A stretch of 64,000 nt of DNA from Spongilla lacustris (GCA_949361645.1 OX442415.1:10209071-10273070), one strand, 5' to 3'. Shown: positions 23,812-37,995, numbered from the stretch's first letter. Notes: generated by a model not told the origin, from the letters alone. Translations and numbers: made by a program.

Positions 23812-25560
23812 TCACCTGTACACCGTACATATGTGTCGTTAAGAGTCATCTCTGTACACCTTATGTATGTGTCGTTAAGGGGTCACCTGTACACCATACG
23901 TATGTGTCGTTAAGAGCCATCTCTGTACACCTTATGTATGTGTCATTAAGGGGTCACCTGTACACCGTACATATGTGTCGTTAAGAGTCATCTCTGTACA
24001 CCTTATGTATGTGTCGTTAAGGGGTCACCTGTACACCGTACGTATGTGTCGTTAAGAGTCATCTCTGTACACCTTATGTATGTGTCGTTAAGGGGTCACC
24101 TGTACACCATACATATGTGTCGTTAAGAGTCATCTCTGTACACCTTATGTATGTGTCGTTAAGGGGTCACCTGTACACCGTACGTATGTGTCGTTAAGAG
24201 TCATCTCTGTACACCTTATGTATGTATTGTTAAGGGGTCACCTGTACACCGTATGTATGTGTTGTTAAGAGTCATCTCTGTACACCTTATGTATGTGTCG
24301 TTAAGGGGTCACCTGTACACCGTACGTATGCGTCGTTAAGAGTCATCTCTGTACACCTTATGTATGTGTCGTTAAGGGTCACCTGTATACCGTACGTATG
24401 TGTCGTTAAGAGTCATCTCTGTATACCTTATGTATGTGTTGTTGTTAAGGGGTCACCTGTACACCATACATATGTGTCGTTAAGAGTCATCTTTTTACAC
24501 CTTATGTATGTGTCGTTAAGGGGTCACCTGTACACCGTACGTATGTGTCGTTAAGAGTCATCTCTGTACACCTTATGTATGTGTCGTTAAGGGGTCACCT
24601 GTACACCATACATATGTGTCGTTAAGAGTCATCTCTGTACACCTTATGTATGTGTCGTTAAGGGGTCACCTGTACACCGTACGTATGTGTCGTTAAGAGT
24701 CATCTCTGTACACCTTATGTATGTATTGTTAAGGGGTCACCTGTACACCGTACGTATGTGTTGTTAAGAGTCATCTCTGTACACCTTATGTATGTGTCGT
24801 TAAGGGGTCACCTGTACACCGTACGTATGCGTCGTTAAGAGTCATCTCTGTACACCTTATGTATGTGTCGTTAAGGGTCACCTGTATACCGTACGTATGT
24901 GTCGTTAAGAGTCATCTCTGTACACCTTATGTATGTGTTGTTAAGGGGTCACCTGTACACCATACATATGTGTCGTTAAGAGTCATCTCTGTACACCTTA
25001 TGTATGTGTCGTTAAGGCTAGGGGTCACCTGTACACCGTACGTATGTGTCGTTAAGAGTCATCTCTGTACACCTTATGTATGTGTTGTTAAGGGGTCACC
25101 TGTATACCGTACGTATGTGTCGTTAAGAGTCATCTCTGTACACCTTATGTATGTGTCGTTAAGGGTCACCTGTACACCATACGTATGTGTCATTAAGAGT
25201 CATCTCTGTACACCTTATGTATGTGTCGTTAAGGGGTCACCTGTACACCGTACGTATGTGTCGTTAAGAGTCATCTCTGTACACCTTATGTATGTGTTGT
25301 TAAGGGGTCACCTGTACACCATACGTATGTGTTGTTAAGAGTCATCTCTGTACACCTTATGTATGTGTTGTTAAGGGGTCACCTGTACACCGTACGTATG
25401 TGTCGTTAAGAGTAATCTTTGTACACCTTATGTATGTGTCGTTAAGGGGTGACCTGTACACCGTACATATGTGTCGTTAAGAGTCAACTCTGTACACCTT
25501 ATGTATGTGTTGTTAAGGGGTCACCTGTACATTTTACATATGTGTCGTTAAGGGGACACC
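23812..25560. repeat. 71-bp satellite with 499-bp higher-order repeat
   Basis: About 25 copies of a 71-bp unit made of two related halves (CACCTGTACACCGTACGTAT… and CATCTCTGTACACCTTATGT…), each ending GTCGTTAAG. Three private variants recur at the same spacing: TGTATTGTT (24222, 24721), TATGCGTCG (24330, 24829) and GTATACCG (24386, 24885), all 499 bp apart. A block of seven units was therefore duplicated as a whole. Open frames here are artefacts. Confidence 0.95.
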
Positions 25561-26216
25561 TTATTAAGTTCTTTTTAGAACTCGCCACACAGATGTGTGG
25601 CATTTTAAATTTACAAAGGGGGCATTTTGCAATCTGATTTTTTCAATTTGCCAAAAAACACTCAACGGTCAATCAATTTGTTTTGTTGTGATACTGTGCC
25701 TGAGTTTCCTACAGAGTAAAGTAACTTAGTTCCCTTCTCTTGTTATCATCAGAAGGACCGCACAAGCATGCTGTTAGAATAATGGTATAAGGCTGCCAGA
25801 AGGAACGAGTGACTGTGCCCCACACACTGGGACCAGCCCCCACGGCCATCCTGCCCACTACCTTCTATAACCCAGCGACCAATGGTGTGGTCAGTATCAT
25901 TGGAACCATTAATGCAAGTGAATTTCATAGCCCCACAAGGCAGGTCGAATTAGCACCATTGGACGTTAAGCTGGAGGTACATGTATCAGGAGAGCCATCA
26001 GCTGCCGAACTCCCCAGGGGCCATTGAGGACCCCCACAACAATGCAGTTCGACTTTGCAGTATAGTGTAGGTTGTGTTAACTGAACTTGTGTGAATTCTG
26101 ATGCTCTAAACTTGGGGTCAAATTTACACCTTGTACTTGTGGCTGTTGTGGGGTTAAATCCATAGTCCCATTTACATCTTGTGCTTATGTCTGTTTGGGG
26201 GCCAAATCCTGCCAGG

Positions 26217-26323
26217 TGTTCTTCTTAATTGATGAGGCACAGCAGGCCGGCAAGGGTGCCATGGTGGTGGTCAACCTGGTGCATGTCTTCTTCCACCTTC
26301 ATGGAGGCGTTAGGGGTTAATCT
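26217..26323 (+). pseudogene. Fragment of a transposon-type protein (IDEA…GKGA motif)
   Basis: One frame reads VFFLIDEAQQAGKGAMVVVN…HVFFHLHGG then a stop. The pattern 'IDEA..GKGAN.V.S..H.FF..HG' is one I know from large uncharacterised, transposase-like proteins of sponges, corals and fish; I cannot name the family firmly. Only about 35 codons survive. Confidence 0.35.
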
Positions 26324-26392
26324 AAGTACACCATAACGTGTTGTTAGGGGTAACCTTTGTGCACCTTCCTTGTGTTGTTAATCTCAGTACCA

Positions 26393-26450
26393 ATGGCGCC
26401 CCCAGCATTTCTGGAAGGGGGTGGGGCAGGATAGGGTAAGGGGGCGCTAT
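26393..26450 (+). mobile_element. Lone left end of the 21527-type element
   Basis: CCAATGGCGCCCCCAGCATTTCTGGAAGGG … AGGATAGGGTAAGGGGGC matches the first about 55 bp of the element at 21527. No matching right end was seen downstream, so this copy is truncated. Confidence 0.6.
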
Positions 26451-26759
26451 AATGCAACTAATCTAACTGTATATACATCTAAAGCACTAAAGTTTTTTTT
26501 TTTTTGGATAAAGCAAGCCTTGTTCGTTTGTTTAAATAAACCAACCACGGGTGCAGACCAACCACAATCAGTACGGATAGGGCAGGTAATTATTTCACCA
26601 CTGATGCATGGCTTCCTAGATAAGATAACTCTGTACATGTACAAACAGATAAAAAGTGTGCAGATACAGACATGTACAAATGAAGGCTACTTCAGTGGTA
26701 GTGTTTTCATTTGTCCAATAGGGGCTGGTAGCTCTACTAGGTTCCCTTGACAGTAAGTC

Positions 26760-29750
26760 CAATTGTTGTGTGGGGGTTAATGGTTACACAGGTAGTGGGT
26801 TTGGTGGCTCCATTTGCAGTGAACAGTGATTGTACTGTGTGGGGCTAGACTTGGGCTGATGATTAACTTGCAGTGAGAGGGCTGGAATATCCACTGGCAT
26901 TGTAGAGGCATTGCATAGGTAGTGTGTGCGGAGTGTGTGTGTAGGGGGAGGGGCATTGGCTCCTGGACTGCTGACTCACCTTTACGATAGGGGCCATTGT
27001 GGCTGGCCCAGTGTCCCTCCACTTGCTGATGTCTCCATTGGCAGTGTTGTGAGGACCCCATTGGATCCTGGTTATGTGGCAGCTGCTGGTTGTGTAGGTA
27101 TACTGCTGACTGAACATGCAGCGTGAGTCTATCATGTTCACTTGCAGTGTGGTTCACTGATATTGCAGAGCTGGTAGGCGTTGGCCCCTGGACTGGTGGC
27201 ATGTTTGGCTCTAGTTTATGAGCTCATGGCTACCCTGAAATTGTGTGTGCATGTAGGAGGGGGGGGGGGGGGGGGGGGGGCAACTCCACCTGTAGTGTGA
27301 TGGCTGGCATGATCTCCACCAGCAAGTATTATTGTGGGGGTCCACAATGACTCCTGGGAGATTGGCAGCTGGTGACTTGCTGGTAGTCTGATAACTCCAT
27401 CTGTAATAGCTCCACAATGCTAACTGGACCTGAAGTGTGGGGCTATTTTAAGTTCACTTGCATTAATGGTTCCAATGATAATGTCTGCTCGCTGTGAGGG
27501 AGATGGCCATCACTGTGGTCCCTCGGCTGTTGGACAGGTAGTGGGCAGGAGAGACATGGTTCCACTATTTGGACAGGGGCAGGTGTATGCACAGTACATG
27601 AAGAACATGGCTTCGCCTGAAATTGTTCATGAGGACTAATTGTTAGTATAAGGGCTGGCATCTGATCTAATGGCCCCTGCTGGCAGTGCAGGGTCTGGTA
27701 ACCCAATCTGTAATAGGGCTGGTGGCTAGTGTTTCCTTGGATAGTGGTGGTATGTGTGGCTCCAGTTTATGGTTCTCAAAAAATTGTGGGGGGGGGGGGG
27801 GGGGGGGTGCCAATTCCAACTGCAGTGTTAAAGCTGCCATTTCCACCAGCACGCATTTTTGTGGGGGTCTCCAATGACCCCTGGGAAGTTTGGCAGTTGG
27901 TGGTTCCCAAGCTTGCATGCTGGCAGTCTTATAACTGCATCTGAAATGGCTCCACTGGTGCTAACTGGATCTGCTTTAAGTCCACTTGCAAAAATGGTTC
28001 TACTGATACTGTTCGCTTGCAGTGAGAGAGCTGGTAGGGGTATGGCCCATTGGTACCTGGGCCGTTGAATCAACGTACAGTGAAGAATAGGTAGTGGGAG
28101 ATTGGGCCATGGGCTGGCCCCTATATGTGATGGTTCCATGGGTAGTGAGGGCAAGTGTAGCTCCAGTTCATGGCACCCTTGAAATTGTGGGGGTTCCGAT
28201 TTCTGATAACTCCATCTGTAATGGCTCCACTGGTGCTCACTGAACTGGCAGTGTGGGGTTGCATTAATGGTTCCAATGATACTGTCCACTTGCAGGGAGG
28301 GCGCTCAGATAGCTGGATGGCCCCATTGATCCTTGGCATGGGCTGTTGACTCAATGTGCAGTGAAGGACAGGTAGTGGGTAGGAAGGCTGTAAGGGGCTG
28401 GTCCCAGTGTGTGGGGCAGGGCTAATGGTTCAACTGGTAGCGTTTGGAGAGGGGCAGGTTAGTTGATGGCTTCTTCTGAAATTGTGGGGACTACATGTAG
28501 TGTGAGAGCTTACATCTCTACTGGCATCATAACTATTCATCCAGGTGCTAGTCAGGGCTTTGGGTTCGCTACTTGCAATGTGGAGGTATTAAAAGTAAGT
28601 TCCCTTGCATCATGCATGAGGCTGTTAGGTTCCCTTGCAGTGATGGGGCCTGGTGGTTCTGCAGTGTGGGGCGGCTCAATTGGCCCCATTGGCTCCTTCA
28701 AATTGCAGTGAGCGATCACTTATATCATGCACCTGTAGTGAGAGGGCTGGTAAATGCATGGCCCCTGAGCTGCTGACTCAACTTGCAGTGAAGGATAGGT
28801 AGTGGGAGTTAGGGCCCTTGTATGTGGGGGCTGCTACGAGAAGGCTAATGGTTCCATGGATCATGGGGGGCATGTGTGGTACTAGTTCATGGCTCCCCTG
28901 AAATTGTTGGGGGTGCCGATTCCACTTGCAGTGTGAGAGCTGGCATTTTCACCAGCATGCATTGTTGTGGGGGCCCCCCATGAACCCTGGGGAGTTAGGC
29001 AGTTGTTGGCTTCCCTGTCTGCTGGTAGTCTGATAACTCCTTCTGTAATGGCAGCCCATTGGCATTAACTGGCCCTGCTGTGTGGAGCTAATAAGTCCAT
29101 TTGCTTTAATGGTCACAATGATACTGCCTCATATTGCAGTGATTTGAGAATTGGTAGGGGGATGCCCCATTGTACCCTGGGCTGTTGACGCAATGTGCAG
29201 TGAAGAACAGGTAGTGGGCAGGAGAGCCATAGGGGCTGAGTGAGGGCTAATGGTTTCACTGGTATTTTTTTGGAGAGGGGCAGGTGTACGTACAGTACAT
29301 GTACTTCATGGCTTCCTCTGAAATTGTGGGGACTTGTACTTGTACTGTGAGGGCTGGCATCTCCTCAGATATAATACATATTGACCCCTGTTTGTGTGGG
29401 CACCCCTGCAGGCAGTACAGGGTCTGGTAACCCCATCGGTAAGAGGGCTGGTGGTTCTACTACTTGCAGTGTGGAGGGATTAAATGTAAGTTCGAACTAT
29501 CGTGAGGCTATTAAGTTCACTTGCAGTCATGGGGGCTGGTGGTTCTGCTGTGTGGGATGGTTCCATTTGCCTCATTGGCCCCTTGAACTTCCAGTGAATG
29601 ATCAATAGTAGGGGTAAAGTGACCCCGGGGGCTGGATCCAGGGGGGGGGGGGGGGGGGGGGGGGGGGCCTGGACCCAGCTGGTTCTGCTAGATGTACATG
29701 TAACCCTCACTGGTAGTGTTACACGGGAGGGGGCATGTGTGGCTTCCCTT
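26760..29750. repeat. Diverged long-period tandem repeat region
   Basis: The same run of words recurs at about 27235, 27780, 28890 and in part 28180: GAAATTGTGGGGG, poly-G, CAATTCCAMTGCAGTGT, CCACCAGCAYGCAT, GTGGGGGTCYMCAATGACYCCTGGGA, CTGGTAGTCTGATAACTCC. An inverted version lies at 25850-26030. Poly-G runs of about 22-27 bp lie at 27259, 27787 and 29640. The words 'GCAGTG' and 'GCTGGTGG' give long spurious open frames on both strands. No gene is supported. Confidence 0.6.
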
Positions 29751-29751
29751 A

Positions 29752-29986
29752 GTACAAGTGCATGTAGTTCACGACTCCCCTGAAATTGTGGGGGCTGCCA
29801 AATCCATGTGGCTGGTGTCACCACTGGTATTGTGGAGGCTGACCCCATTGGTTAGCTGGTGGCCCCTATGTAGTGCCTGATATGGGCAGGTGGTTCCACA
29901 GGTACTGCTAGTTGGCTGGTGGCTCTGCGTGGCATCGGATGGTTATGTGGGGCTGCTGTCTGGATTTGCAATGTGCATGAGGCTAT
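29752..29986 (-). repeat. Right arm of the ~237-bp inverted repeat pair
   Basis: Reverse complement of 23561-23799, from GTACAAGTGCATGTAG to GCATGAGGCTAT, with scattered mismatches and one 4-bp gap (GGCTGCATGCC against GGCTGCC). Confidence 0.85.
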
Positions 29987-29989
29987 ATG

Positions 29990-31670
29990 GCCGTGACCGT
30001 GACCGTCAGGGGTCTAATCCGGTCAGCCGTCCGTCCGGGACTTGTTCCAATTAGTCAGCCGCGGCAACACTGCCTACATGTACATGTATAGGTGCTATAT
30101 ATTGCGACCTCTGGTCCTCGCATAAAATGGCGCATAAAACTTTCAGCTCTAATAATGCACCACTAAACCATTGGGCTTCATTTTTAATTCGCTATGGAGA
30201 CTCTTAAACCATTGGTTCTGCGATCGAGACTACGATCTTGATGGCGGTTGGCATAAAAGTTGGAAATCGCGTGTGTTTGGCGACAGGAGGTCAAAAAATA
30301 GCTGTCTAAACAGCGAAAAAGCTTGTAGCAAGGTTTTGAGAGAATTGGAACAACTTGAATAGAGGGGCGTGTCCGAACCAGAGCGTACGTAGTAGCTGGC
30401 GTTGTTTTCTGACGCCACCTTGCAAGTAGCCCTCTTTGCTGTACTGATTATGCTTATTTCAAGCGTTGGCTATTTGTTCATTGTTTGGAATAACGCGATT
30501 TGCAACGCCCACATGCAGGTTAACGCGCTTACATGTAGTGGTCGACCTATCGTTAATGTTTCATCACTTTATCAGTATGGATTTTTACAAATTAAAATGG
30601 TAATAATTTTTACAAATTAAAATGGTAATAATTCTAAATCTCCCGGCTGAGGGGACATGTCCTTTAAGAATTACTTCCATTGTGCGGTTTCCTATCAGTT
30701 TTTTTTTAGTTAGAAGTGTTAGATGATTTAGATCTCGCTGTTCGTATTATACATGCATTGTATAATGTTAAATCTTTGCAGATACAAGTGGTCCAATTCA
30801 GTTATTGTAAGTTACTTGGCTGAGTCAAAAGTTAATCAGCTTACCAGCAAGCACTGATAAATGTATCAGCGTTGGCCTATAGGACGCCTGCATCGATTTT
30901 CGATCCGATTACTGATCATGCATGCATCGGGTTTCATTTTGTTCATTTGCAGCGAGAGGCGTGCATGCGTTACTTATATACGTGATATACATCATGGATT
31001 TATGGTTGTCACCATGCAACACATTACACCACATATCCTATCATAGATGTAGTTTAGGCACCAGTGCAGTGCAGTGCCCATGGGGACTGGGGACCATGCA
31101 TGCATATGATCGCGCGTTTTGAAACGGCGATCCGAGTGCTAATTTAATAATATACATGCATGCTTGTATTGTTCTTGATGGCAAATGCGATTCTTTAAAT
31201 TTCATGCAGTAAGACCTGGTATAAAAGAATTCAATTTCACTCAAGATAAGCGGATTTTTTTTCCTTGAGTAAAACTCGAAAACGCAAAGACTCTTCCATT
31301 TCATCCGTCCCACCGCATGGTCACAATTGCGGCGCTAAACTACGAACTACTTTGCATTAAGCCACTGAAGAATGTATATTTACCCAAGGTAAGTGGCTCC
31401 ATCAAGTGTATTATAATTACTTGCTCGAGCTCGATGATATTATCTCTGATTGCAGTGTCCTATAGTAACTAAAAGGGCAGATAACATTAAATTTTTTCAT
31501 TTAAATCCGATGAAAAAGCGCTGCGTGTAAATGTAGTAATTTGTTTTTACGTACCGGCGTTGGATTACGACTCGAGACTACATTCCCCGTAAATTTAAAT
31601 TGTCTGGGGACGGGGCTGTAGTCATCCAGTGTTCCTACGTTCCGCCCACTAACACTTTGCATTTACATGT
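29990..31670. other. Non-coding stretch upstream of the P450 pseudogene
   Basis: No supported gene. A 26-bp perfect tandem duplication (TTTTTACAAATTAAAATGGTAATAA) lies at about 30584-30635. The part from about 31550 would hold the ancestral P450 promoter; no TATA box is obvious. Confidence 0.4.
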
Positions 31671-33062
31671 ATCATGGCTGCACGTTCAAGTATCAGCAAA
31701 CACATCATTGGGCTGTCAATACAGCGTCGGTTCCTGTTTAGCGCCAGACACACCAAGCCATTTTCAGAAATACCAGGAAATAAATAAATAAACATGTTGA
31801 TTTTGCCGCGTGTGTCTACATGTACCTTTTAAACACATGTCAACTCACTGCCAAGGTCCGGAAGGTCTACCGATCGTGGGGTCGCTGTTCGATCTGAAGT
31901 GTTCCTTGTCTAAGGCTGGGGACGATGCCTACTTCCACCAGCTACTGCTGAAGTACGGGCCCATCGCGAAAGTGACAGTTATGGGTGCGACAACAGCGAT
32001 TATCCTATATAACCTGGATAGCAGTAATATTTCAGGTTCCTGCACATGCCTATAGGGGTTGTATGGCAGTTCAAACCTAGCTCTATGCACTGCCCAAACC
32101 ACTTGTGACCCCTCCATTTCTCCCATCCACTATATCTTTCCCCCTCTCTTTTCCTCAAACACTAAGCAACATGTGACTGCAGTCAGGATGAAGGCACTGT
32201 TACCTCTATGTCACACACATGCTATCACCTCTGTGCCGCATACGGTACATGTTCTGTTACCTCTATGCCACATACTTTTTTTTTATGCCACATACACAAT
32301 GATTATTAAAGATTGGTCCCGTAATTATACCATTACCACAGCCCAGTGAGCCCACTTACTTTGTACCTATGCTGCCATGAACAGTTAATGTGAATACTGA
32401 TGTGAAAATCAAACCATGGGCAGCAACAATTCAATTATTATGCCATAAAATTGGTTAGGAGTTTTAAATGGTTAGCATTTTAAAATGCAATTATGCAAAA
32501 ATTAAATATGGTCTCCAAATCATGATTCTTATTTTCTCCTCATAGGAAAACCATTAGTGATGGTAGGTAGTCCGGATGCAGCAAGAACGGTCTTTCAGGC
32601 AGAAGGAAAGTACCCAGTTCGTACTAGCAGGTCACAAAACATAGGATGGATATTAAGAAAGAACAATTATCGATCTTCAATAGCATTTATGTAGGTTATT
32701 CAAAAGTACATACATATACTTCATTTCTGATATTACATGTAATGCAAAAATGTAATGTCAAATAAAATCATCAGTGTACCGGCATCTGCATGCATGCTAG
32801 CTATATGTTACATATGTTATGATATATTGGTACCACCTTGTGATTGCTAGCATTCTTCACACAGTGAAGGTGAGGACTGGAAGCATCTGAGGTCATCATC
32901 ATCTAAATATGTTGTCCCGCGACGAGTGGCCAACTATGCACCTGGGCTGTGCGAGATTGGAGACAGGTTTGTCGAGCACATGAGACTGAAGAGAGACAGT
33001 GATGGCTATGTGGAGGATGTGAACAATGCACTTGTTTAATGGGCCTTCCAAGGTACATGTAA

Positions 33063-34563
33063 GACCTGTTATATGGTCTGTACAAGCTGATAAATGTAGG
33101 ACTAGCTAAGACCTGTTATGGTCTGTTCAAGTGCTCTGATAAATGTAGGACTAGCTAAGACCTGTTATGGTCTGTACAAGTGCTCTGATAAATGTAGGAC
33201 TACAGTGGTGTTCACTGAAAGAGGGGAAAAATGCAATAATGCACATTTTTGATTTTATCTCATGAATGGTATACAATTATATCATGCCAATTACATTTTT
33301 AGATTCAGCATCTACTTCTGAACAGAGTACATTTGCTTTAATTCAATTATAACTTGTAAACAAAACAATGCACCATAGTAAACAACTGCTGGTCAGGTTG
33401 GATGTTCAAGGCTGTAACTCCTCTATACTTTGTAGTTAAGCTACCAAATTTTTTTTGTATGTACCCAATACAGGTGAGTACCTATAGTGTTGTGTTGAGC
33501 TCTTAAGTCTCACTCGCTGTGGAGATCGGTAGGAAAGTATCGCTTTTCAGAGGGAGGCGTGGTCTTCGTATGAATTCGGACAAATTAGTTTGACTTAAGA
33601 ATTAAAATTGACTTTTTCTAAATGAGAGGTCTCTGGGGTATCCATATAATTTATAATAATTTTTTGGCAGCTTGCTATCGGCATTAAACAATCCATGAAA
33701 TGCTAAAAATCGTAACATTGAAAGCCATTTTTCAACCGTTTTTAGGATTTCTCCGTATATGGTAGTGAACGTGTAGCACATAATCATGATATTTGCATTT
33801 GTACTTATTCTATCAAGTATTCTACACGTAGAAATGCTTTTAAAAGTTACGTACAGTGCTTGCAAACGCAAATACTATGATTCTTTGCTACATTTTTACA
33901 ATGATATACGGAGAAATCCTAAAAACGGTTGAAAAATGGCTTTCAATGTTACGATTTTTAGCATTTCATGGATTGTTTAATGCCGATAGCAAGCTGCCAA
34001 AAAATTATTATAAATTATATGGATACCCCAGAGACCTCTCATTTAAAAAAAGTCAATTTTAATTCTTAAGTCAAACTAATTTGTCCGAATTCATACGAAG
34101 ACCACGCCTCCCTCTGAAAAGCGATACTTTCCTACCGATCTCCACAGCGAGTGAGACTTAAGAGCTCAACACAACACTATAGGTACTCACCTGTATTGGG
34201 TACATACAAAAAAAATTTGGTAGCTTAACTACAAAGTATAGAGGAGTTACAGCCTTGAACATCCAACCTGACCAGCAGTTGTTTACTATGGTGCATTGTT
34301 TTGTTTACAAGTTATAATTGAATTAAGCAAATGTACTCTGTTCAGAAGTAGATGCTGAATCTAAAAATGTAATTGGCATGATATAATTGTATACCATTCA
34401 TGAGATAAAATCAAAAATATGCATTATTGCATTTTTCCCCTCTTTCGGTGAACACCACTGTAGCTAAGACCTGTTATGGTCTGTTCAAGTGCTCTGATAA
34501 ATGTAGGACTAGCTAAGACCTGTTATGGTCTGTACAAGTGCTCTGATAAATGTAGGACTAGCA
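33063..34563. repeat. 49-bp tandem repeat in a P450 intron, split by an insertion
   Basis: Units of GCTAAGACCTGTTATGGTCT … GATAAATGTAGGACTA (49 bp): about three at 33063-33202 and two at 34463-34563. The element at 33203-34460 separates them. Confidence 0.85.
33203..34460. mobile_element. 1,258-bp foldback element with TA target duplication
   Basis: Two arms of about 600 bp (33203-33805 and about 33860-34460) are near-perfect inverted copies around a short centre. Ends are CAGTGGTGTTCAC…, flanked on both sides by TA (33201-33202, 34461-34462). TA duplication and CAGTG ends suggest a Tc1/mariner-type non-autonomous element (inference). No transposase. The frames spanning the arms are mirror images of one another, not genes. 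Confidence 0.85.
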
Positions 34564-36831
34564 ATGTACATCTAATAAAATATCATAAGTTCCATGCCTT
34601 GAGGGGAAATGGTGGAACATCAGTACATGTATCGCATGGGCACAACTTCTAATTTTAATTGACTTCCAAATGTTCCTTTAGAGGGGTTTTAATACCAAGC
34701 GGTACTTATAATTAACAAATATACCAAAGAACTATGGGAGCCTTGCATTAGCCCACAACTTCAAATCTCTTATCTGCAGACCTCATGGCAAAGGTTGCAC
34801 AGGTCTCATCCATCTTTTCGTTTATCACCTGGTTGCTGCTTCCTGTATTTATAACTAACTTGACATTTACAACATGTATCTAATGCATCATTACCAAAAT
34901 GTCCTATAGGTATTGGCTATATGGTTTTTGGTGAGAAACTGGATACTTTTGATGAATCCAGGAAGGATCTACTGGAATTTCAGACATCAACCATAGATTT
35001 AATCAGTTAATTTGGGAGGATTATGTTAAGTCCACCCGTGTACAAATACTATCCCACCAAAGAGTACAGAACATTTGTAAAACTACTTAATGCGACAATT
35101 GAGCAAGGCAGGTTTTTTTGGGGTGTTTAATTGCCTGAGAAATGTTGACTTCCTTCCATTGCAGTTCAAATATTCTAAGGAATAAGTACGACAAGATGGT
35201 GGATGCCATTAATGTGGGCACTGTTGATGACACTAAAGCTCTTTGTAAGACTTAATATCAGCATATTGGTACTGTATTTCAGCGTACCAGTACTACTGTT
35301 TAACATACCAGTACTATTACTAGTACTAATACCATAACTGTATTTCAGCACACTAGTACTCCCACCAGCCCAAGAGCCTGACCTGCAACCTTGAGTCATC
35401 AGTTGGAAACAACTAGTTTACGACCATAATAATTGGCTTTGCTGATGGGCAAAGAGGCTTTTATTTCATCATTGACACTTACTTAGCTTTGTGGGAGGTG
35501 ATATGCTGTGGTATCAGAGTTGCGTGCACCGATTAGTGCCTTTATTTCACATTAGGTGCTTATGTAGTGTTCAGCTGTTCGATATTTCTGTATGCGTTCT
35601 TGGTTTGCTAGGCTTTCCTCTTGATTGAAGTGGAAAGCTAATTGATCTCTTTCAGTGGAATGTTAAACAATATTATTGCATCTCACAGATTTCTTTAATA
35701 GAATTTCGGAGTATATATGTACTGACCTGTTCATAGTGCCCTAAATTTAGGACTGAAACTACGGATATGTGTATCATACAGTTCTGAGAATGGATGTAGT
35801 GCTCAATATTCTTTAGTTTTCTGTGGTATTCCTTGTTTAATGGATAACCGTTTGATTTCCAGCACTCATGGAACAGTTCCTTATTGAAGGCAGAATATCT
35901 CAGAAGGAAGCTTTGATGATTAGCACTGATGTGTTAACTGGAGGAATTGATACAGTAATATCCACTGCTTATACATGTACATGTACCATGATTTCGTATA
36001 TTGCAAATAGTGTGTATACAATTTCAGGTTACTTTATTTAGTTAACACTAACAGCCAGCTGTGCATGCTGCTGAGTAGTTATAGCTGATATTCTTATGGT
36101 ACAGTGCTTTTTCATTTCCTCACTGCTATCACTGAACTGCTATCACCCTCACCCATCACCAATACCCGCACAGTTCTCCAACACTGCCACATTCCTGCTG
36201 CAAGAGCTAGCCAAGCAGCCTGAACTGCAGCACAAACTGCACCATGAGGTATCCTCTGTGCTAGGAGACAGAACCTCTCCCTCCTTTGACGACCTTCAGA
36301 AGATGACACTTGTCAGGAACTGCATCAAAGAGATATAAAAGTACACAGCCCCTCCCACCAATGAAACCAAATTGTTAAGCATGTTTGTGTACCTCATTCC
36401 TCTCCTGTGGGACCTCCGCTCTCCCTCTCTGTCCCTTTCCCTCACCTTACCACACCTTCCTCTGTCCGACCAACAAAGCCTAAAGTGCCCTCTTCCCTTT
36501 GCACATACACAGGTTACAACCGACAGCTGCAGCAATAGGTAGAATCATTCAAGAAGACATTGAAGTATGTGGATACCATATACCTGCAAAGGTAGTTATG
36601 TTATGTGACCCACCGTGTGGTCAGTATGATTGATCAGCTATTTTGCTTACCATTATAGACCCAAGTTATGTTTAGCATGTACACTGCAAGTCGGGACTCC
36701 GCTTATGTGAATAATCCTAGAGTTCCAACCAGAGCGTTGGGACAAGGAATCTGCTGAAGGCATTGATGCTTTTATTTCCATTCCATTTGGGTGTGGTTCA
36801 CGAAATTGCTATGCTATGTACATACATCATG

Positions 36832-37193
<362 letters not shown>

Positions 37194-37995
37194 TTCATAC
37201 ATACATACATACACACACATGTACACACACATGTACACACAGACATGCACACACACACGCATGACTGTGTGTGTATCCATATTAAAACTCATAAATGTTT
37301 GATTCATTTAGTCTTATACTCCTTTTTATCAGGGCGCCGTCTAGTTGAACTGGGTACCCTATGCAATCCAGTTTGCCACATTAAACAGGTAGAGATCATA
37401 ATTCTTATAGAATTCACTCCGCCCACTTATGATCACCTCTCTTAGTGCTCATAACAGAAAGAAACATCACTAGAGTGGAACTACGTATAAGTTCATTTTT
37501 GTAATAGTATTTGAACATAGTCTTGGGTAGAATAAGGTACCCGGTGGTACCTTATTCCATGAGCACATGTATCAGTGTATCAGTGACGGCTGCTTTGGAT
37601 AGGACAGCATGCAATTGCACCAATCAATCACTTCCTCAATCTAGGCCTTGGTTCAACATATAACAGCAGTGTATGCATGTATGTGTTTGTCTTCATAAGA
37701 TATCACCATTCTCCTTACAGATATCTCAGAACTTTACTATGTCTACCAAACAGCAGTCACTCAAGTTAGTGACTGCCACTCTCACTAAGGCTGGTGAACT
37801 GGTGACTATTAGGTTCACTGGTAGAAAATAATGTACTCTGCAAATGGCTATGAGATGTGATTAATCATGTGTGATAGTTATTTTAACTATTAGAGGTAGT
37901 ATGGGTGTGTATTATGTTTTGATTCCTTAAATACTATATGGCCCACAATTGAGCTGTATAATAAAAATAATATAATATATTTAAATTATATCAGA

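Noticed and set aside
23812..25560. CRISPR-like array (repeated units with conserved and variable halves)
   Set aside because: Both halves are repeats and there are no unique spacers; it is a satellite in a eukaryotic genome.
26777..29848. Several open frames of 70-150 codons on the minus strand
   Set aside because: They follow diverged tandem repeats, lack starts in context, domains or splice logic, and change frame between repeat copies.
33602..34062. Two similar open frames facing each other (89 and 68 codons)
   Set aside because: They are the two arms of a palindromic element translated in mirror image.
32543..36340. A functional P450 gene
   Set aside because: Three in-frame stops, a frameshift and missing donors are not explained by alternative exon borders that I could find.
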